A stretch of 32,624 nucleotides of DNA from Gammaproteobacteria bacterium (GCA_029245525.1 JAQWPD010000018.1:1-32624), one strand, 5' to 3'. Positions 1 to 7,983 are shown, counted from the stretch's first letter. The notes: generated by a model from the sequence alone, not told the origin. Numbers and translations: made by a program.

Positions 1-168
1 CAATGATTTTCTGGGGTCAGTGGCAAAGCAGGATGATCGGCAGTCCGGTCGCTTGATCCCGTGTCGTGGAACAATGGGTCAGCGAGCCGAGCGCTGAGAT
101 CGGACCAAGTCTGCTGGGCCCGGTTATGAGTTAACCTGCGAGCAATGCTGGCGGATTCGCCGCTCGCC

Positions 169-192
169 GCCCTCGGTGAGGGCTTGTATTTT
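169..192 (+). terminator. Possible Rho-independent terminator
   Basis: A 6-bp stem GCCCTC / GAGGGC with a GGT loop (169-183) is followed by the T-rich tail TTGTATTTT. It would end a plus-strand gene lying before the window. Bases 2-97 are open in one frame and end in TGA, so they might be the tail of such a gene, but nothing in that peptide is recognisable. The rest of 1-289 shows nothing else clear. Confidence 0.35.
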
Positions 193-289
193 AACTGTTC
201 GGGTTTTACAGGCAGAATAGAGCCTCACTCCAGTGCCTTCATCACTGCCATTCAAAGAACCGCCTACTTCAGGAATACAACAGCATCGC

Positions 290-2833
290 ATGCGCTCGAT
301 TTTTGCCACCCTACTCGATCGTTTGATTTTGACCAAGCCGTTATGGGTTCTGGCAGTCGTGGCTGTTCTTGGTGCGTCTATTATATCTTTTGCACCGGAT
401 ATCGATCTTGATGCTTCGGCCGATTCGTTGTTGTTAGAAGATGATGCTGAGTTGCGCTACTACCGCGGCATAGCCGCGCGTTATGGCTCTACGAGCAATC
501 TGGTCATCACCTATACAGTTCCAGATTTGTTTGCACCTGAGGCCTTGCGCGACCTGCAAAGGCTCCGCGATGAGTTATTGGTCTTGTCCAGCATCGATAG
601 CGTTGTGACAATGTTGGATGTCCCGCTAATTAATAGTCCGGCAGTTACTCTGGCACAGCTCCAATATGACGTGCCAACGTTGCTGAGCGATTCGACAGAT
701 CTGAGGTTAGCCCGCGCGGAGTTAACCGAAAGTAGCTTGTACCGCGAACTGATTATGAGTCGGGATGGCACAACTACCGCATTGCTGGTGAGTTTTGTCC
801 AGAACCCTGAGCGGGCGGCCCTGGTGTTTGAGCGGGATGCTCTCCGTGAAAAGCGCATGACTGCCGATCTCAGTGCGGATGAATCTAAAGCCATTTCAGT
901 TCTTTCAGATCAAATTCAACAAATCAATATTATAGCCAAGGCCAATGAGGCCCAATCAATTGAGCGGATACGTAACATCCTCCGCCAGTACAGTGACCGT
1001 GCCGAGCTGCGCCTAGGCGGTGTGCCTATTATTGTGGCGGATATGATCTCGCTGATTAAAACCGATGTGGTGGTTTTCGGTGCAGGTATTCTTGTGTTTC
1101 TCATTGTTCTGCTGACGTATATTTTCCGTCAGGCCCGATGGGTTTTTGTTTCGATGACTTGCTGTCTGCTTTCCGCACTGGTGGTTGCGGGCGTGCTCGG
1201 GCTGATGCAGTGGCGCGTTACGGTTGTCTCATCCAATTTTATAGCGCTGGTCGTTATTTTTAGCCTGTCACTCACCGTGCATTTGATTGTGCGCTATAGA
1301 GAGCTGCAACGCCGCAACCCTCAGGCCAGTCAGCATTGGTTGCTGCGCAATACCCTTATGGACAAACTAGAGCCATGCTTCTATACCGTGCTTACTACGA
1401 TGGTTGGTTTTGCCTCATTGTTAGTGAGCGGTATTCGTCCGGTAATTGATTTTGGCTGGATGATGGTCATCGGCATGGCGACAGTGTTTGTGGTGTCATT
1501 TTTGCTGTTTCCTGTGATGCTCATATTTATGCGCCCTGTTATGCCGGCGCACGGCGATCACATTACAACGGTTGTGACAGCGCAATTGGCCCGTTGGGTG
1601 AGGCTGATGCCGGGTCTTATCCTCGGGCTGTTCTGTCTGTTAGTTGTGTTAAGTATTATTGGTATCGGTAGGCTGCAAGTTGAAAACCGCTTTCTGGATT
1701 ACTTCGCCAAATCAACCGAGATATATCAGGGGCTGGCGAAGATAGACAGTGAGCTCGGAGGTACGATGCCTTTTGATGTTGTCCTCGATGCCGATCCTGC
1801 ATTCTATAAGGCCCCTGTCATAACAGCGACTGCTGATGAAGCAGAATTTGGCGATGATGAGTTCGGCGACCAGGCATTTGGCGATGATCCCTTTGGTGAT
1901 GATAGTTTTGAGTCTGCTGAATCGGCAGTAGCCAATGCAGTTGATTTGGGCGCGACCAGTTATTGGTATAACAGTTACCAGTTGCAGATTGTCCGTGATG
2001 TTCATAACTACCTGGAGTCACTGTCCGAGACAGGGAAGGTCTTGTCGATGGCGACAGCGCTTGATGCATTGGAGACGCTGAACAACGGTAAAACGCCCGG
2101 AACTTTCTCATTGTCGATACTGTACAAGCAGTTGCCCGAGGCGATTAAGGCAGCAATGATTTATCCCTATATGTCGGATGATGGGAATCAGATGCGGTTT
2201 TCTGTTCGGGTTTACGAGGCCAACCCAGGTTTGCGTCGGGGCGAGTTAATTGATGGTATCCGTGCTCATCTGATTGATGATATGGGGTTTGAACCTGAGC
2301 AGGTTCATATTACCGGCATGTTGGTTTTGTATAACAACGTATTACAAAGTTTGTTTACGTCACAGATAATGACAATTGGTGTGGTTTTTATAGCCATCCT
2401 ATTTATGTACCTCGTGCTGTTTCGCTCGTTAACTATTGCCTTTGTAGCGACAGTTCCAAGTATTGTTGCTGCAACGACTGTGCTGGGGTTGATGGGCTGG
2501 TTAGGCCTGTCTTTAGATATCATGACGATCACCATCGCAGCAATTACTATCGGCATTGGCGTTGATGATTCAATTCATTATGTTCATCGATTCAGAGAAG
2601 AAATAGCTATTGATGATGATGCAATCGAGGCCATGGAACGCAGTCATTTAAGTATTGGACATGCGATTTACTATACGTCATTGGTTATCACAACCGGCTT
2701 TTCGATTCTGGCGATTTCAGATTTTATACCAACCATCTATTTTGGCTTGTTTACCGGCGTGGCCATGATTTTAGCACTGGTTGCGAACCTAACGCTGTTG
2801 CCAGTTTTGTTGATTAAGGCGCGGGTGCGTTAA
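290..2833 (+). CDS. RND/MMPL-family membrane exporter
   Basis: An 847-residue inner-membrane protein of the RND superfamily (MMPL/SSD-like branch), which normally exports lipids or other hydrophobic substrates using the proton gradient. The layout shows the family's internal duplication: one membrane helix at about residues 15-33, a periplasmic domain, five further helices, then a second helix near 445-465, a second periplasmic domain and five C-terminal helices. The C-terminal half has the typical GVDDSIHYVHRFREE stretch. I start at the ATG at 290 because it precedes the first helix directly; an in-frame GTG at 233 would add 19 residues with no matching role. AGGAA upstream is a weak, rather distant ribosome site. 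The second periplasmic domain carries an acidic pentapeptide repeat. Its stop codon overlaps that of the convergent lipoprotein gene. The substrate is unknown. Confidence 0.9.
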   Translation: MRSIFATLLDRLILTKPLWVLAVVAVLGASIISFAPDIDLDASADSLLLEDDAELRYYRGIAARYGSTSNLVITYTVPDLFAPEALRDLQRLRDELLVLSSIDSVVTMLDVPLINSPAVTLAQLQYDVPTLLSDSTDLRLARAELTESSLYRELIMSRDGTTTALLVSFVQNPERAALVFERDALREKRMTADLSADESKAISVLSDQIQQINIIAKANEAQSIERIRNILRQYSDRAELRLGGVPIIVADMISLIKTDVVVFGAGILVFLIVLLTYIFRQARWVFVSMTCCLLSALVVAGVLGLMQWRVTVVSSNFIALVVIFSLSLTVHLIVRYRELQRRNPQASQHWLLRNTLMDKLEPCFYTVLTTMVGFASLLVSGIRPVIDFGWMMVIGMATVFVVSFLLFPVMLIFMRPVMPAHGDHITTVVTAQLARWVRLMPGLILGLFCLLVVLSIIGIGRLQVENRFLDYFAKSTEIYQGLAKIDSELGGTMPFDVVLDADPAFYKAPVITATADEAEFGDDEFGDQAFGDDPFGDDSFESAESAVANAVDLGATSYWYNSYQLQIVRDVHNYLESLSETGKVLSMATALDALETLNNGKTPGTFSLSILYKQLPEAIKAAMIYPYMSDDGNQMRFSVRVYEANPGLRRGELIDGIRAHLIDDMGFEPEQVHITGMLVLYNNVLQSLFTSQIMTIGVVFIAILFMYLVLFRSLTIAFVATVPSIVAATTVLGLMGWLGLSLDIMTITIAAITIGIGVDDSIHYVHRFREEIAIDDDAIEAMERSHLSIGHAIYYTSLVITTGFSILAISDFIPTIYFGLFTGVAMILALVANLTLLPVLLIKARVR
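1850..1909 (+). repeat. 15-bp in-gene repeat coding FGDD-type pentapeptides
   Basis: Inside the RND exporter gene a 15-bp unit occurs four times in a row and codes for pentapeptides of the form F-G-D-D/Q-x at about residues 519-542. Third-position differences between copies show that the protein repeat has been kept while the DNA has drifted. It lies in the second periplasmic domain, so the acidic loops may bind divalent cations; that is inference. Confidence 0.8.
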
Positions 2834-3537
2834 CGCAGGCCTTGCCCACAGCCGGTATATAGCATGCCGTTGAATTCAATTTCGACGGTGGTTTCAAAGC
2901 GCTTTTCGCTGACGCCATTGCTGCAGGTTTTGCCTATGATGCGTGTGCTTATGGTGTTGTTTGGCGTGCTGCTGGTATAAGTTACGGTGCGTGTTTCTCG
3001 GTTTAGATCGTGACCAGATATGGCAAATTCATGGGGGTTTTTTCCATAATCAGAGATGAACACCATGTTACCGCCGGCTATTTCCATTACCCATGCCGGC
3101 TTGTTACCACTGGCCCTATAATCAACCCCACGCAACTTGGCATCCTCTAGTACTGACGCCTGCCGGTCTTCGATACAGTGATCTTTGCTGTCTGTTGCCT
3201 CAACAAAGGCTTCGCTGCCTTTGCTAAAGAATGTGACAGTGCCATTGCTGAATTTGACACCTGATGCCGAGACCTGTTTTGCGAGTTTGAGAGACTCCCC
3301 GGGCAGAAATAGCGTGATGCTTTCAGCTGATTGGCTGAAATCAGCAACAATATTGCCATTTATGAGGCATTTGTATGCAAATATCCCTAGCCTATTGTTG
3401 GGTGTTATTGCCTCTGCTTCCACTTGCGGCGGTGGTGGCGCCTCGGGCGGTGGTTTCGTATCACAGGCTACTAGGGTCGCCGTTGCGAAAAGAACGGTCA
3501 GTGGCAAAGGCCCCGCATTAAACATAGTTTGCATCAT
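2830..3537 (-). CDS. MliC-like lysozyme-inhibitor lipoprotein with COG3650-like C-terminal domain
   Basis: A 235-residue lipoprotein. The N-terminus has a hydrophobic stretch and lipobox LVAC with the lipidated Cys at residue 25, then a proline-rich linker (28-38). Residues about 53-125 (YKC..., with a partner Cys near 121) look like the MliC/PliC C-type lysozyme inhibitor fold. Residues about 138-235 (YRASGNKPAWVMEI, two late cysteines) resemble the COG3650-type domain often found in such envelope proteins. Likely role: protecting peptidoglycan from lysozyme at the outer or inner membrane. AGGG sits 5 bases before the ATG. It is convergent with the RND gene, the two stop codons sharing the TTAA at 2830-2833. 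The domain calls rest on motif memory only; the lipoprotein nature is clear. Confidence 0.75.
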   Translation of the reverse strand: MMQTMFNAGPLPLTVLFATATLVACDTKPPPEAPPPPQVEAEAITPNNRLGIFAYKCLINGNIVADFSQSAESITLFLPGESLKLAKQVSASGVKFSNGTVTFFSKGSEAFVEATDSKDHCIEDRQASVLEDAKLRGVDYRASGNKPAWVMEIAGGNMVFISDYGKNPHEFAISGHDLNRETRTVTYTSSTPNNTISTRIIGKTCSNGVSEKRFETTVEIEFNGMLYTGCGQGLR

Positions 3538-3561
3538 TAAGCCCTGAGATCAATTAAAGAC

Positions 3562-3697
3562 TATTATGCCTTGCCTCAGTCGGAGGCGGGAATGCTTTTG
3601 GATTGCTGAGGCGCTTGATGGGTGTATCGCCTGTCGATACTAGAAAAATATCCAGTCTTTGCTGTCTGATAAGACTAAGTCAGTCGTCTTGTTTTTT
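3562..3697 (+). ncRNA. Candidate small RNA or attenuated leader
   Basis: Plus-strand stretch with a possible -10 box TATTAT (3562-3567), hairpin GCCTC/GAGGC (3573-3587), hairpin GTATCG/CGATAC (3624-3640) and a terminator-like hairpin AAGAC/GTCTT (3671-3690) followed by six T. The AAGACT at 3671-3676 can instead pair with AGTCTT at 3654-3659, so two mutually exclusive stems exist, as in attenuators. It could be a free small RNA or the leader of the small ORF at 3837. No known RNA family was recognised and no expression is shown. Confidence 0.35.
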
Positions 3698-3836
3698 AAG
3701 ATCCAGCTCAGGCCGCTGATCAGTCTTCGCGTTCATCAGCCGGTGGAAGCGTGGGGGAGCGGCTGCTGGGGGGAGAGGGCCTTGCTTTGAAGGCTTGGCG
3801 GAGACTGGTTCAGCGACTCAAGCTGGAGGGTAAAAC

Positions 3837-3932
3837 ATGAGTGGTTTTGATGAGGGTGGCACGCCTGTGGACTTAAGCCCTGACAGTGTTGCAATGTTAA
3901 CGGTGATTGTCAGGGCAATGTCACTGTCTTAA
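3837..3932 (+). CDS. Possible 31-residue peptide with strong ribosome site
   Basis: A short frame encoding 31 residues beginning MSGFDEGGTPVD. The reason to list it is a GGAGGG ribosome-binding site 6 bases before the ATG, stronger than those of most genes in this window. The product has an acidic start and a mildly hydrophobic end (MLTVIVRAM), no signal peptide and no recognisable motif. It follows the attenuator-like hairpins at 3654-3697 and ends exactly where the convergent small ORF on the minus strand ends. It could be a leader peptide, a small protein or chance. Confidence 0.3.
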   Translation: MSGFDEGGTPVDLSPDSVAMLTVIVRAMSLS

Positions 3933-4046
3933 TCAAAATACCATTGAGCTCAGCGTAGCCAGCGGAATCAGACTGGTAAGTAGAAGCAGAATGATTTCGT
4001 CACGAAGTTCAAGGTTGCGGGTTGAATAGGTTTTTGATTGTGTCAT
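3933..4046 (-). CDS. Small single-pass membrane protein
   Basis: A 37-residue frame starting MTQSKTYSTRNLELRDEI, then one hydrophobic segment (about residues 19-36) that fits a single transmembrane helix. AAGGA lies about 10 bases before the ATG. A soluble charged N-terminus followed by one helix at the very C-terminus is a common layout for bacterial small membrane proteins. A dyad AACAAA / TTTGTT lies about 55 bases upstream and could be an operator. No family is recognised. It would normally be missed because of its length; the ribosome site and clean hydrophobic profile make it more likely real than its convergent neighbour. Confidence 0.45.
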   Translation of the reverse strand: MTQSKTYSTRNLELRDEIILLLLTSLIPLATLSSMVF

Positions 4047-4098
4047 GGTCTTAAGTCCTTTCTGCAAATTGGCATGTAAAGCTGCTCGTGCTCTAAGA

Positions 4099-4115
4099 AA
4101 CAAATGGTCTTTGTT
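4099..4115. promoter_or_regulatory. Dyad upstream of the small membrane ORF
   Basis: AACAAA and TTTGTT form an inverted repeat with a 5-base spacer. It lies about 55 bases upstream of the minus-strand start at 4046, a position that suits a repressor or activator site. No known binding consensus is recognised. Confidence 0.25.
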
Positions 4116-4228
4116 TTGTATGGTTGAACTTTACGTGGTGTATGAGCAGAAGACCTTTCATAAGGGTTACGCTTTGTAGCCAAATGTAACAGTCATTATT
4201 CTTATTTAAATCAATGGAATGCCTTTCG

Positions 4229-4285
4229 CTTTGCTGAGGCTTCAGCAAAGTGGACTATGAAATAGTGACGATTTGCTCAGCAAAT
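4229..4285. repeat. Pair of related palindromes
   Basis: The first palindrome (4229-4250) is CTTTGCTGA / TCAGCAAAG with a 4-base loop; the second (4271-4285) is ATTTGCT / AGCAAAT around one base. Both share the TTTGCT...AGCAAA core, with centres about 38-39 bases apart. No T-run follows on either strand, so they are not ordinary terminators. They lie just beyond the 3' end of the SDR gene. Possible roles are a two-site operator or a REP-like element. Confidence 0.5.
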
Positions 4286-4331
4286 ACGCGTGAGGCATGC
4301 AGGGTATTACGTCAGATAAAGGAGTGCATGC

Positions 4332-5195
4332 CTACCAGGGCAGGGGGGTTCCGTCGGCATTGAGGAACACGCCGGACTGTTCTGGAGTCAGTTCATCGAT
4401 GAGTGTAATCATGTCGGTAACAGCAGTTTCAGGTGTGGTCAGTTGAATAACGCCCGCTTTTATGAGATTAACGATCTTTTGAAACTTTGGGGGCGTGGGT
4501 GCTGTTCCATCAAGCATTGCAGCGAAGCCGCGAGTGTCTACCAGTCCAGGATTTATAAGGCCTACAACAATACCATCATCCGCGAGCTCGAATGATAAGT
4601 TGCGCATGAGGAGATGCAGCGCCGCTTTGCTAGCCCGATAGGCGTAAAGGTCTGGATTACCATTGATTGATGCAATTGATCCGGCAGAACTGCCGAGCGT
4701 AATAATTTTCTTTTGAGTGCCCAGTTTGATATTGGGCGTCAGTGATTCCGATAACTTCATGGTGCCAATAGTGTTAACCGCAAGAATTTGTGCAAACTGC
4801 TCATAATCTATCTGACCAAACATCTGATTTTTTAAGTCACCAAGCAGAGCCGCATTGTTGATTAATACATCAATGGGTTTGCCGTTAAGCGATTGAGCAA
4901 ACTGATCGATGCCAGCGCTGTTAATGAGGTCAATTTGCACAAGCTGCAGGTTTGCATAATTGCGTTGCAGAGCTTGCAGGTCTTTAGCTGAATCAGGATT
5001 TCGGCAAGATGCAATAACAAGCCAGCCACGCTGTGCATATTGCTTTGCAAATTCAATTCCAATGCCCCGGTTGGCACCCGTGATGAGTACGGTAGGCATT
5101 GCGGCAGATTCAGCAGCAATAACGGGCTCAAGCTGTGCCCACAATAGCGTCCCAAGGATTGTCAGTAGGGAAAAAAGTTTGCGTATGATTGGCAT
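4332..5195 (-). CDS. Exported short-chain dehydrogenase/reductase
   Basis: A 287-residue classical SDR with all key motifs: TGANRGIG (39-46) for NAD(P) binding, NNA (113-115), active-site Ser at about 169-170 and YRASK (Y186, K190). It would oxidise or reduce a hydroxyl/carbonyl substrate that cannot be deduced. The oddity is the N-terminus: MPIIRKLFSLLTILGTLLWA then EPVIAA, a convincing Sec-type signal peptide or membrane anchor before the Rossmann fold. A start at Met33 would give a normal cytosolic enzyme, but that Met has no ribosome site, whereas GGGAG lies about 5 bases before the chosen ATG. It lies downstream of the ABC exporter gene on the same strand with a 109-base gap, so co-transcription is possible. 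Confidence 0.85.
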   Translation of the reverse strand: MPIIRKLFSLLTILGTLLWAQLEPVIAAESAAMPTVLITGANRGIGIEFAKQYAQRGWLVIASCRNPDSAKDLQALQRNYANLQLVQIDLINSAGIDQFAQSLNGKPIDVLINNAALLGDLKNQMFGQIDYEQFAQILAVNTIGTMKLSESLTPNIKLGTQKKIITLGSSAGSIASINGNPDLYAYRASKAALHLLMRNLSFELADDGIVVGLINPGLVDTRGFAAMLDGTAPTPPKFQKIVNLIKAGVIQLTTPETAVTDMITLIDELTPEQSGVFLNADGTPLPW

Positions 5196-5304
5196 TGAGG
5201 GCTCCCGCGTTGCTTTTTATGTCAATTGCCGGACTGTAATCACCAGAGACGTTTGCCGGTTAACAGAGTTTATCTCACCGGCGATCTGTTATGTGAGCTT
5301 TAGC

Positions 5305-7101
5305 TTATGGGTATGTCTCATCCGGATGCGTGAACTGCAGTTCGGCCAGTCGGGCATACAGTGGGTTGCGCTTTACCAGTTCGGTATGGGTGCCCGCATC
5401 AACTATTTTGCCCTGATCCATTACGACAATGCGGTCCGCTTTCAGCACGGTAGCAAGTCTGTGAGCAATGATAATCGTGGTGCGATTTTGCATCAGACGC
5501 TCTAAGGCCACCTGAACCAGTTGCTCGCTTTCGGCATCTAGTGCACTGGTTGCTTCATCGAGTAGCAGTATCGGTGGGTTCTTTAGCATGGCTCGCGCAA
5601 TCGCAATACGTTGCCGCTGACCACCAGAAATCCGCATACCACGCTCACCAAGGAAGGTGCCATAGCCTTCCGGCATCTGTTCGATAAACTCATGCGCCGC
5701 AGCAGCTTTAGCGGCAGCAAAGACCTCTTCATCGGTGGCATCAGGTCGGCCATAGCGAATGTTTTGCATTGCGCTGGTGCCAAATATTACGGTTTCCTGA
5801 GGCACCACACCGATGCGGCCACGCACAGCTACCGGGTCCGCAGCAGCAATATCAACGCCATCGATCTTGAGACGGCCTGTAAGTGGGTCATAAAAACGCA
5901 ACAACAGATGGAAGGTCGTCGACTTACCTGCACCTGAGGGTCCCACAAAGGCAACGGTTTCCCCTGGCGCAATACTGATACTGAAGTCATTAATAGCCAC
6001 ATGATCGGGTCGCGATGGGTAGCTGAAGTTGACACCTTCGAAGTCGACGCTACCGACGCCTTGCTTAGGCAGCGCAACTGGATTATCCGGAATTTTGATT
6101 GTGGGTTGCGCCCCGAGCAATTCTAGGAGTCGTTCCATGGCTCCCGCGGCACGCTGAACTTCCCCCCACATCTCACTGAGCGATGCACCGGAGGTCGCCA
6201 CAAACATGGTATAGAGGATGAATTGCCCAAGCTCACCCGCGCTAATTTCACCAGTGAGTACCGAGCGGGTACCAATCCATAGCACCAGAATAATGGACCC
6301 GAACAATGCCACGATAGTGAGTCCGGTCATCGCTGATCGAACTCGGATACGCCTGGCCGCAGTATCAAAGGCCTCTTCGATATAACCGCTAAAGCGATCG
6401 CTCTGAATTTTTTCCAGGGTGAAGGCCTGGATGGTTTGTACGGCATTTAGTGTTTCGCCAGCCATACCGCTTGAGTCAGCAACCCGGTCTTGCGAGTCGC
6501 GCGATAGACGTCGTACCTTGCGACCGATAACAATAATGGGAATTACTACCAGTGGCACCAGAACCAGAATATAACCCATCAGTTTAGGGCTGGTGATACC
6601 CAGCATTACCAGTGCGCCGATCAGGGTAATCACGCCCCGCAGCGCGATGGAAATACCGACACCTGCTATCGACTGAACCAAAGTGGTATCGGTAGTCAGT
6701 CGTGACAGCACTTCGCCCGTTTGTGTGATCTCAAAAAATGCCGGATCAAGCCGAATAACTTGCCGATAAACTTTATCTCGCAGATCAGCAACCACTCTTT
6801 CACCAAGCCAGGTGACCCAGTAAAGGCGCAATGCCGCAAACACACCGAACAAGCATGTCATCAAAAAAAGCACAATAAAGTAATAATTTATGGTGCTTGC
6901 ATCTTTATCGACTAAACCCTGGTCGATGACGTCCCTCACAGCTATTGGTAATGCCAGCAGAGCGCCAGCCGCAACCAGCAGCGCCACTAACGCGAGTGTC
7001 AGTGTGCCCTTGTAGGGACGAATAAACGGCCAGAGTGCCTTCAGTGGTTTTAATGAAGAACCAGCGGCGCGCTCAGTATTGTCGGTTTCGGGGGGAGGCA
7101 T
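5305..7101 (-). CDS. MsbA-like ABC exporter, fused permease and ATPase
   Basis: A 598-residue half-transporter that would act as a homodimer in the inner membrane, exporting a lipid or hydrophobic compound with ATP. Residues about 25-330 hold six membrane helices. The ATPase part has Walker A GPSGAGKST (387-395), signature ISGGQ (491-495), Walker B ILLLDE (511-516) and switch His 547, all intact, so it should be active. Length and order match the MsbA/HlyB-type exporter family; the specific substrate is not evident, and I do not name it msbA because no lipid A genes are adjacent. AGGAA lies about 8 bases before the ATG, inside a perfect 12-bp palindrome. The exported SDR gene follows on the same strand. 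Confidence 0.92.
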   Translation of the reverse strand: MPPPETDNTERAAGSSLKPLKALWPFIRPYKGTLTLALVALLVAAGALLALPIAVRDVIDQGLVDKDASTINYYFIVLFLMTCLFGVFAALRLYWVTWLGERVVADLRDKVYRQVIRLDPAFFEITQTGEVLSRLTTDTTLVQSIAGVGISIALRGVITLIGALVMLGITSPKLMGYILVLVPLVVIPIIVIGRKVRRLSRDSQDRVADSSGMAGETLNAVQTIQAFTLEKIQSDRFSGYIEEAFDTAARRIRVRSAMTGLTIVALFGSIILVLWIGTRSVLTGEISAGELGQFILYTMFVATSGASLSEMWGEVQRAAGAMERLLELLGAQPTIKIPDNPVALPKQGVGSVDFEGVNFSYPSRPDHVAINDFSISIAPGETVAFVGPSGAGKSTTFHLLLRFYDPLTGRLKIDGVDIAAADPVAVRGRIGVVPQETVIFGTSAMQNIRYGRPDATDEEVFAAAKAAAAHEFIEQMPEGYGTFLGERGMRISGGQRQRIAIARAMLKNPPILLLDEATSALDAESEQLVQVALERLMQNRTTIIIAHRLATVLKADRIVVMDQGKIVDAGTHTELVKRNPLYARLAELQFTHPDETYP

Positions 7102-7113
7102 AGGAATATTCCT
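7102..7113. promoter_or_regulatory. Palindrome covering the ABC exporter ribosome site
   Basis: AGGAATATTCCT is a perfect 12-bp palindrome ending directly at the start codon of the ABC exporter gene and containing its AGGAA ribosome site. It could be a repressor site or form a small hairpin that hides the ribosome site; chance is also possible. Confidence 0.3.
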
Positions 7114-7257
7114 GAATTTAGCGCGGCAACCCTAACAGATGCAGGCAGGTATTCGCCCGCTTTAATGCGCTGGATTCAGATAGTGGTCAATGAGCTTATC
7201 AGTGGCAGCCGTATTTTGGCGTAATACCGGGGTCTCGAACGCCACATCATCTCTGGC

Positions 7258-7728
7258 TTAAGCCGTTTTTGTGTTTTTTCCTGGTCCGCGCCACAAAATA
7301 ATTCCGACGAAACCAAAAGCCGCTCCCAGCATGAACCAGAATTCATAGATACCTGCGCTGACGCCGATGCGGGCGATGTATTCGAAGCCAATGAAAGCGA
7401 TAGTGAACACTATGGCACAGAGTGTAGCTGCAATTTTCCAAGCAACACCCCGTTGTTGCTGTCTGACCGCAATAAAGTACCACGCAATAAAAAAGCACAG
7501 GGAATAGCCATTGAGCAGCACCATATAAAAATCAGCTCCCTGAAAGTAGTGATTCACCCAGAACGCGAAGCAGCCAAGAAATGTTAGCAGTATGTATCTC
7601 CATTCCTGGAGAGGGGCGCGCAACACTTTTTCAAACAGCAAGACTACAAAAATGTAGGTCAGCCAGCTGCCGAAAATCAGTTCATAAAACGCAACATCGC
7701 CTTGCCAGGCCGGATCGATGTAAATCAT
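7258..7728 (-). CDS. Small polytopic membrane protein, function unknown
   Basis: A 156-residue protein, mostly hydrophobic, with about five predicted membrane helices (near residues 15-32, 42-60, 68-86, 98-118 and 130-147) and a short polar tail ending GPGKNTKTA. Many aromatic residues (Trp, Tyr, Phe) are spread through the helices. I start at 7728 because AAGGA sits about 7 bases before that ATG; an ATG 24 bases earlier lacks such a site. No family is recognised. It lies upstream of the ABC exporter gene on the same strand with a gap of about 156 bases, so co-expression is only possible. Confidence 0.75.
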   Translation of the reverse strand: MIYIDPAWQGDVAFYELIFGSWLTYIFVVLLFEKVLRAPLQEWRYILLTFLGCFAFWVNHYFQGADFYMVLLNGYSLCFFIAWYFIAVRQQQRGVAWKIAATLCAIVFTIAFIGFEYIARIGVSAGIYEFWFMLGAAFGFVGIILWRGPGKNTKTA

Positions 7729-7853
7729 AGGTGTTTCCTTATGCGTGGGCATGTATCAGCCACTCATGATACAAGCACCGTGTGCATTCGCAGAGCATGC
7801 CGAGGTATTATATCCAAAGCAGGGTCGCAGTTGTGCCGCTCTGTGGTCTGCCT

Positions 7854-7892
7854 TCTCGCGGGACTAACAAGTTCTCTCGCGGGACTAACAAG
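7854..7892. repeat. 21-bp direct tandem repeat upstream of fbp
   Basis: The 18-base unit TCTCGCGGGACTAACAAG occurs at 7854-7871 and again at 7875-7892, a period of 21 bases, i.e. two helical turns. Both copies are identical. This could be a recent slippage duplication or a paired protein-binding site in the divergent promoter region. Confidence 0.8.
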
Positions 7893-7983
7893 GTCTATAG
7901 TGGTGTCCGAAAATTCAGCTTGCAGCTCGCCAAAGCGCGAAAACGAATGAGCAATTGCGAATTATCTATGCGCTGTATTCCGA

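Noticed and set aside
2-97. Open frame that might be the tail of an upstream gene
   Set aside because: 31 residues with no familiar motif; it cannot be tied to any family from this window alone, so it is only mentioned with the hairpin that follows.
124-336. 70-residue minus-strand ORF at the left edge
   Set aside because: Overlaps the RND gene start and a terminator-like hairpin; composition is not protein-like.
4960-5505. 181-residue plus-strand ORF
   Set aside because: Spans the gap between two minus-strand genes and overlaps both; both of those carry complete family motifs.
7854-7892. CRISPR-like repeat
   Set aside because: Only two copies with a 3-base gap and no spacers; a simple tandem duplication.
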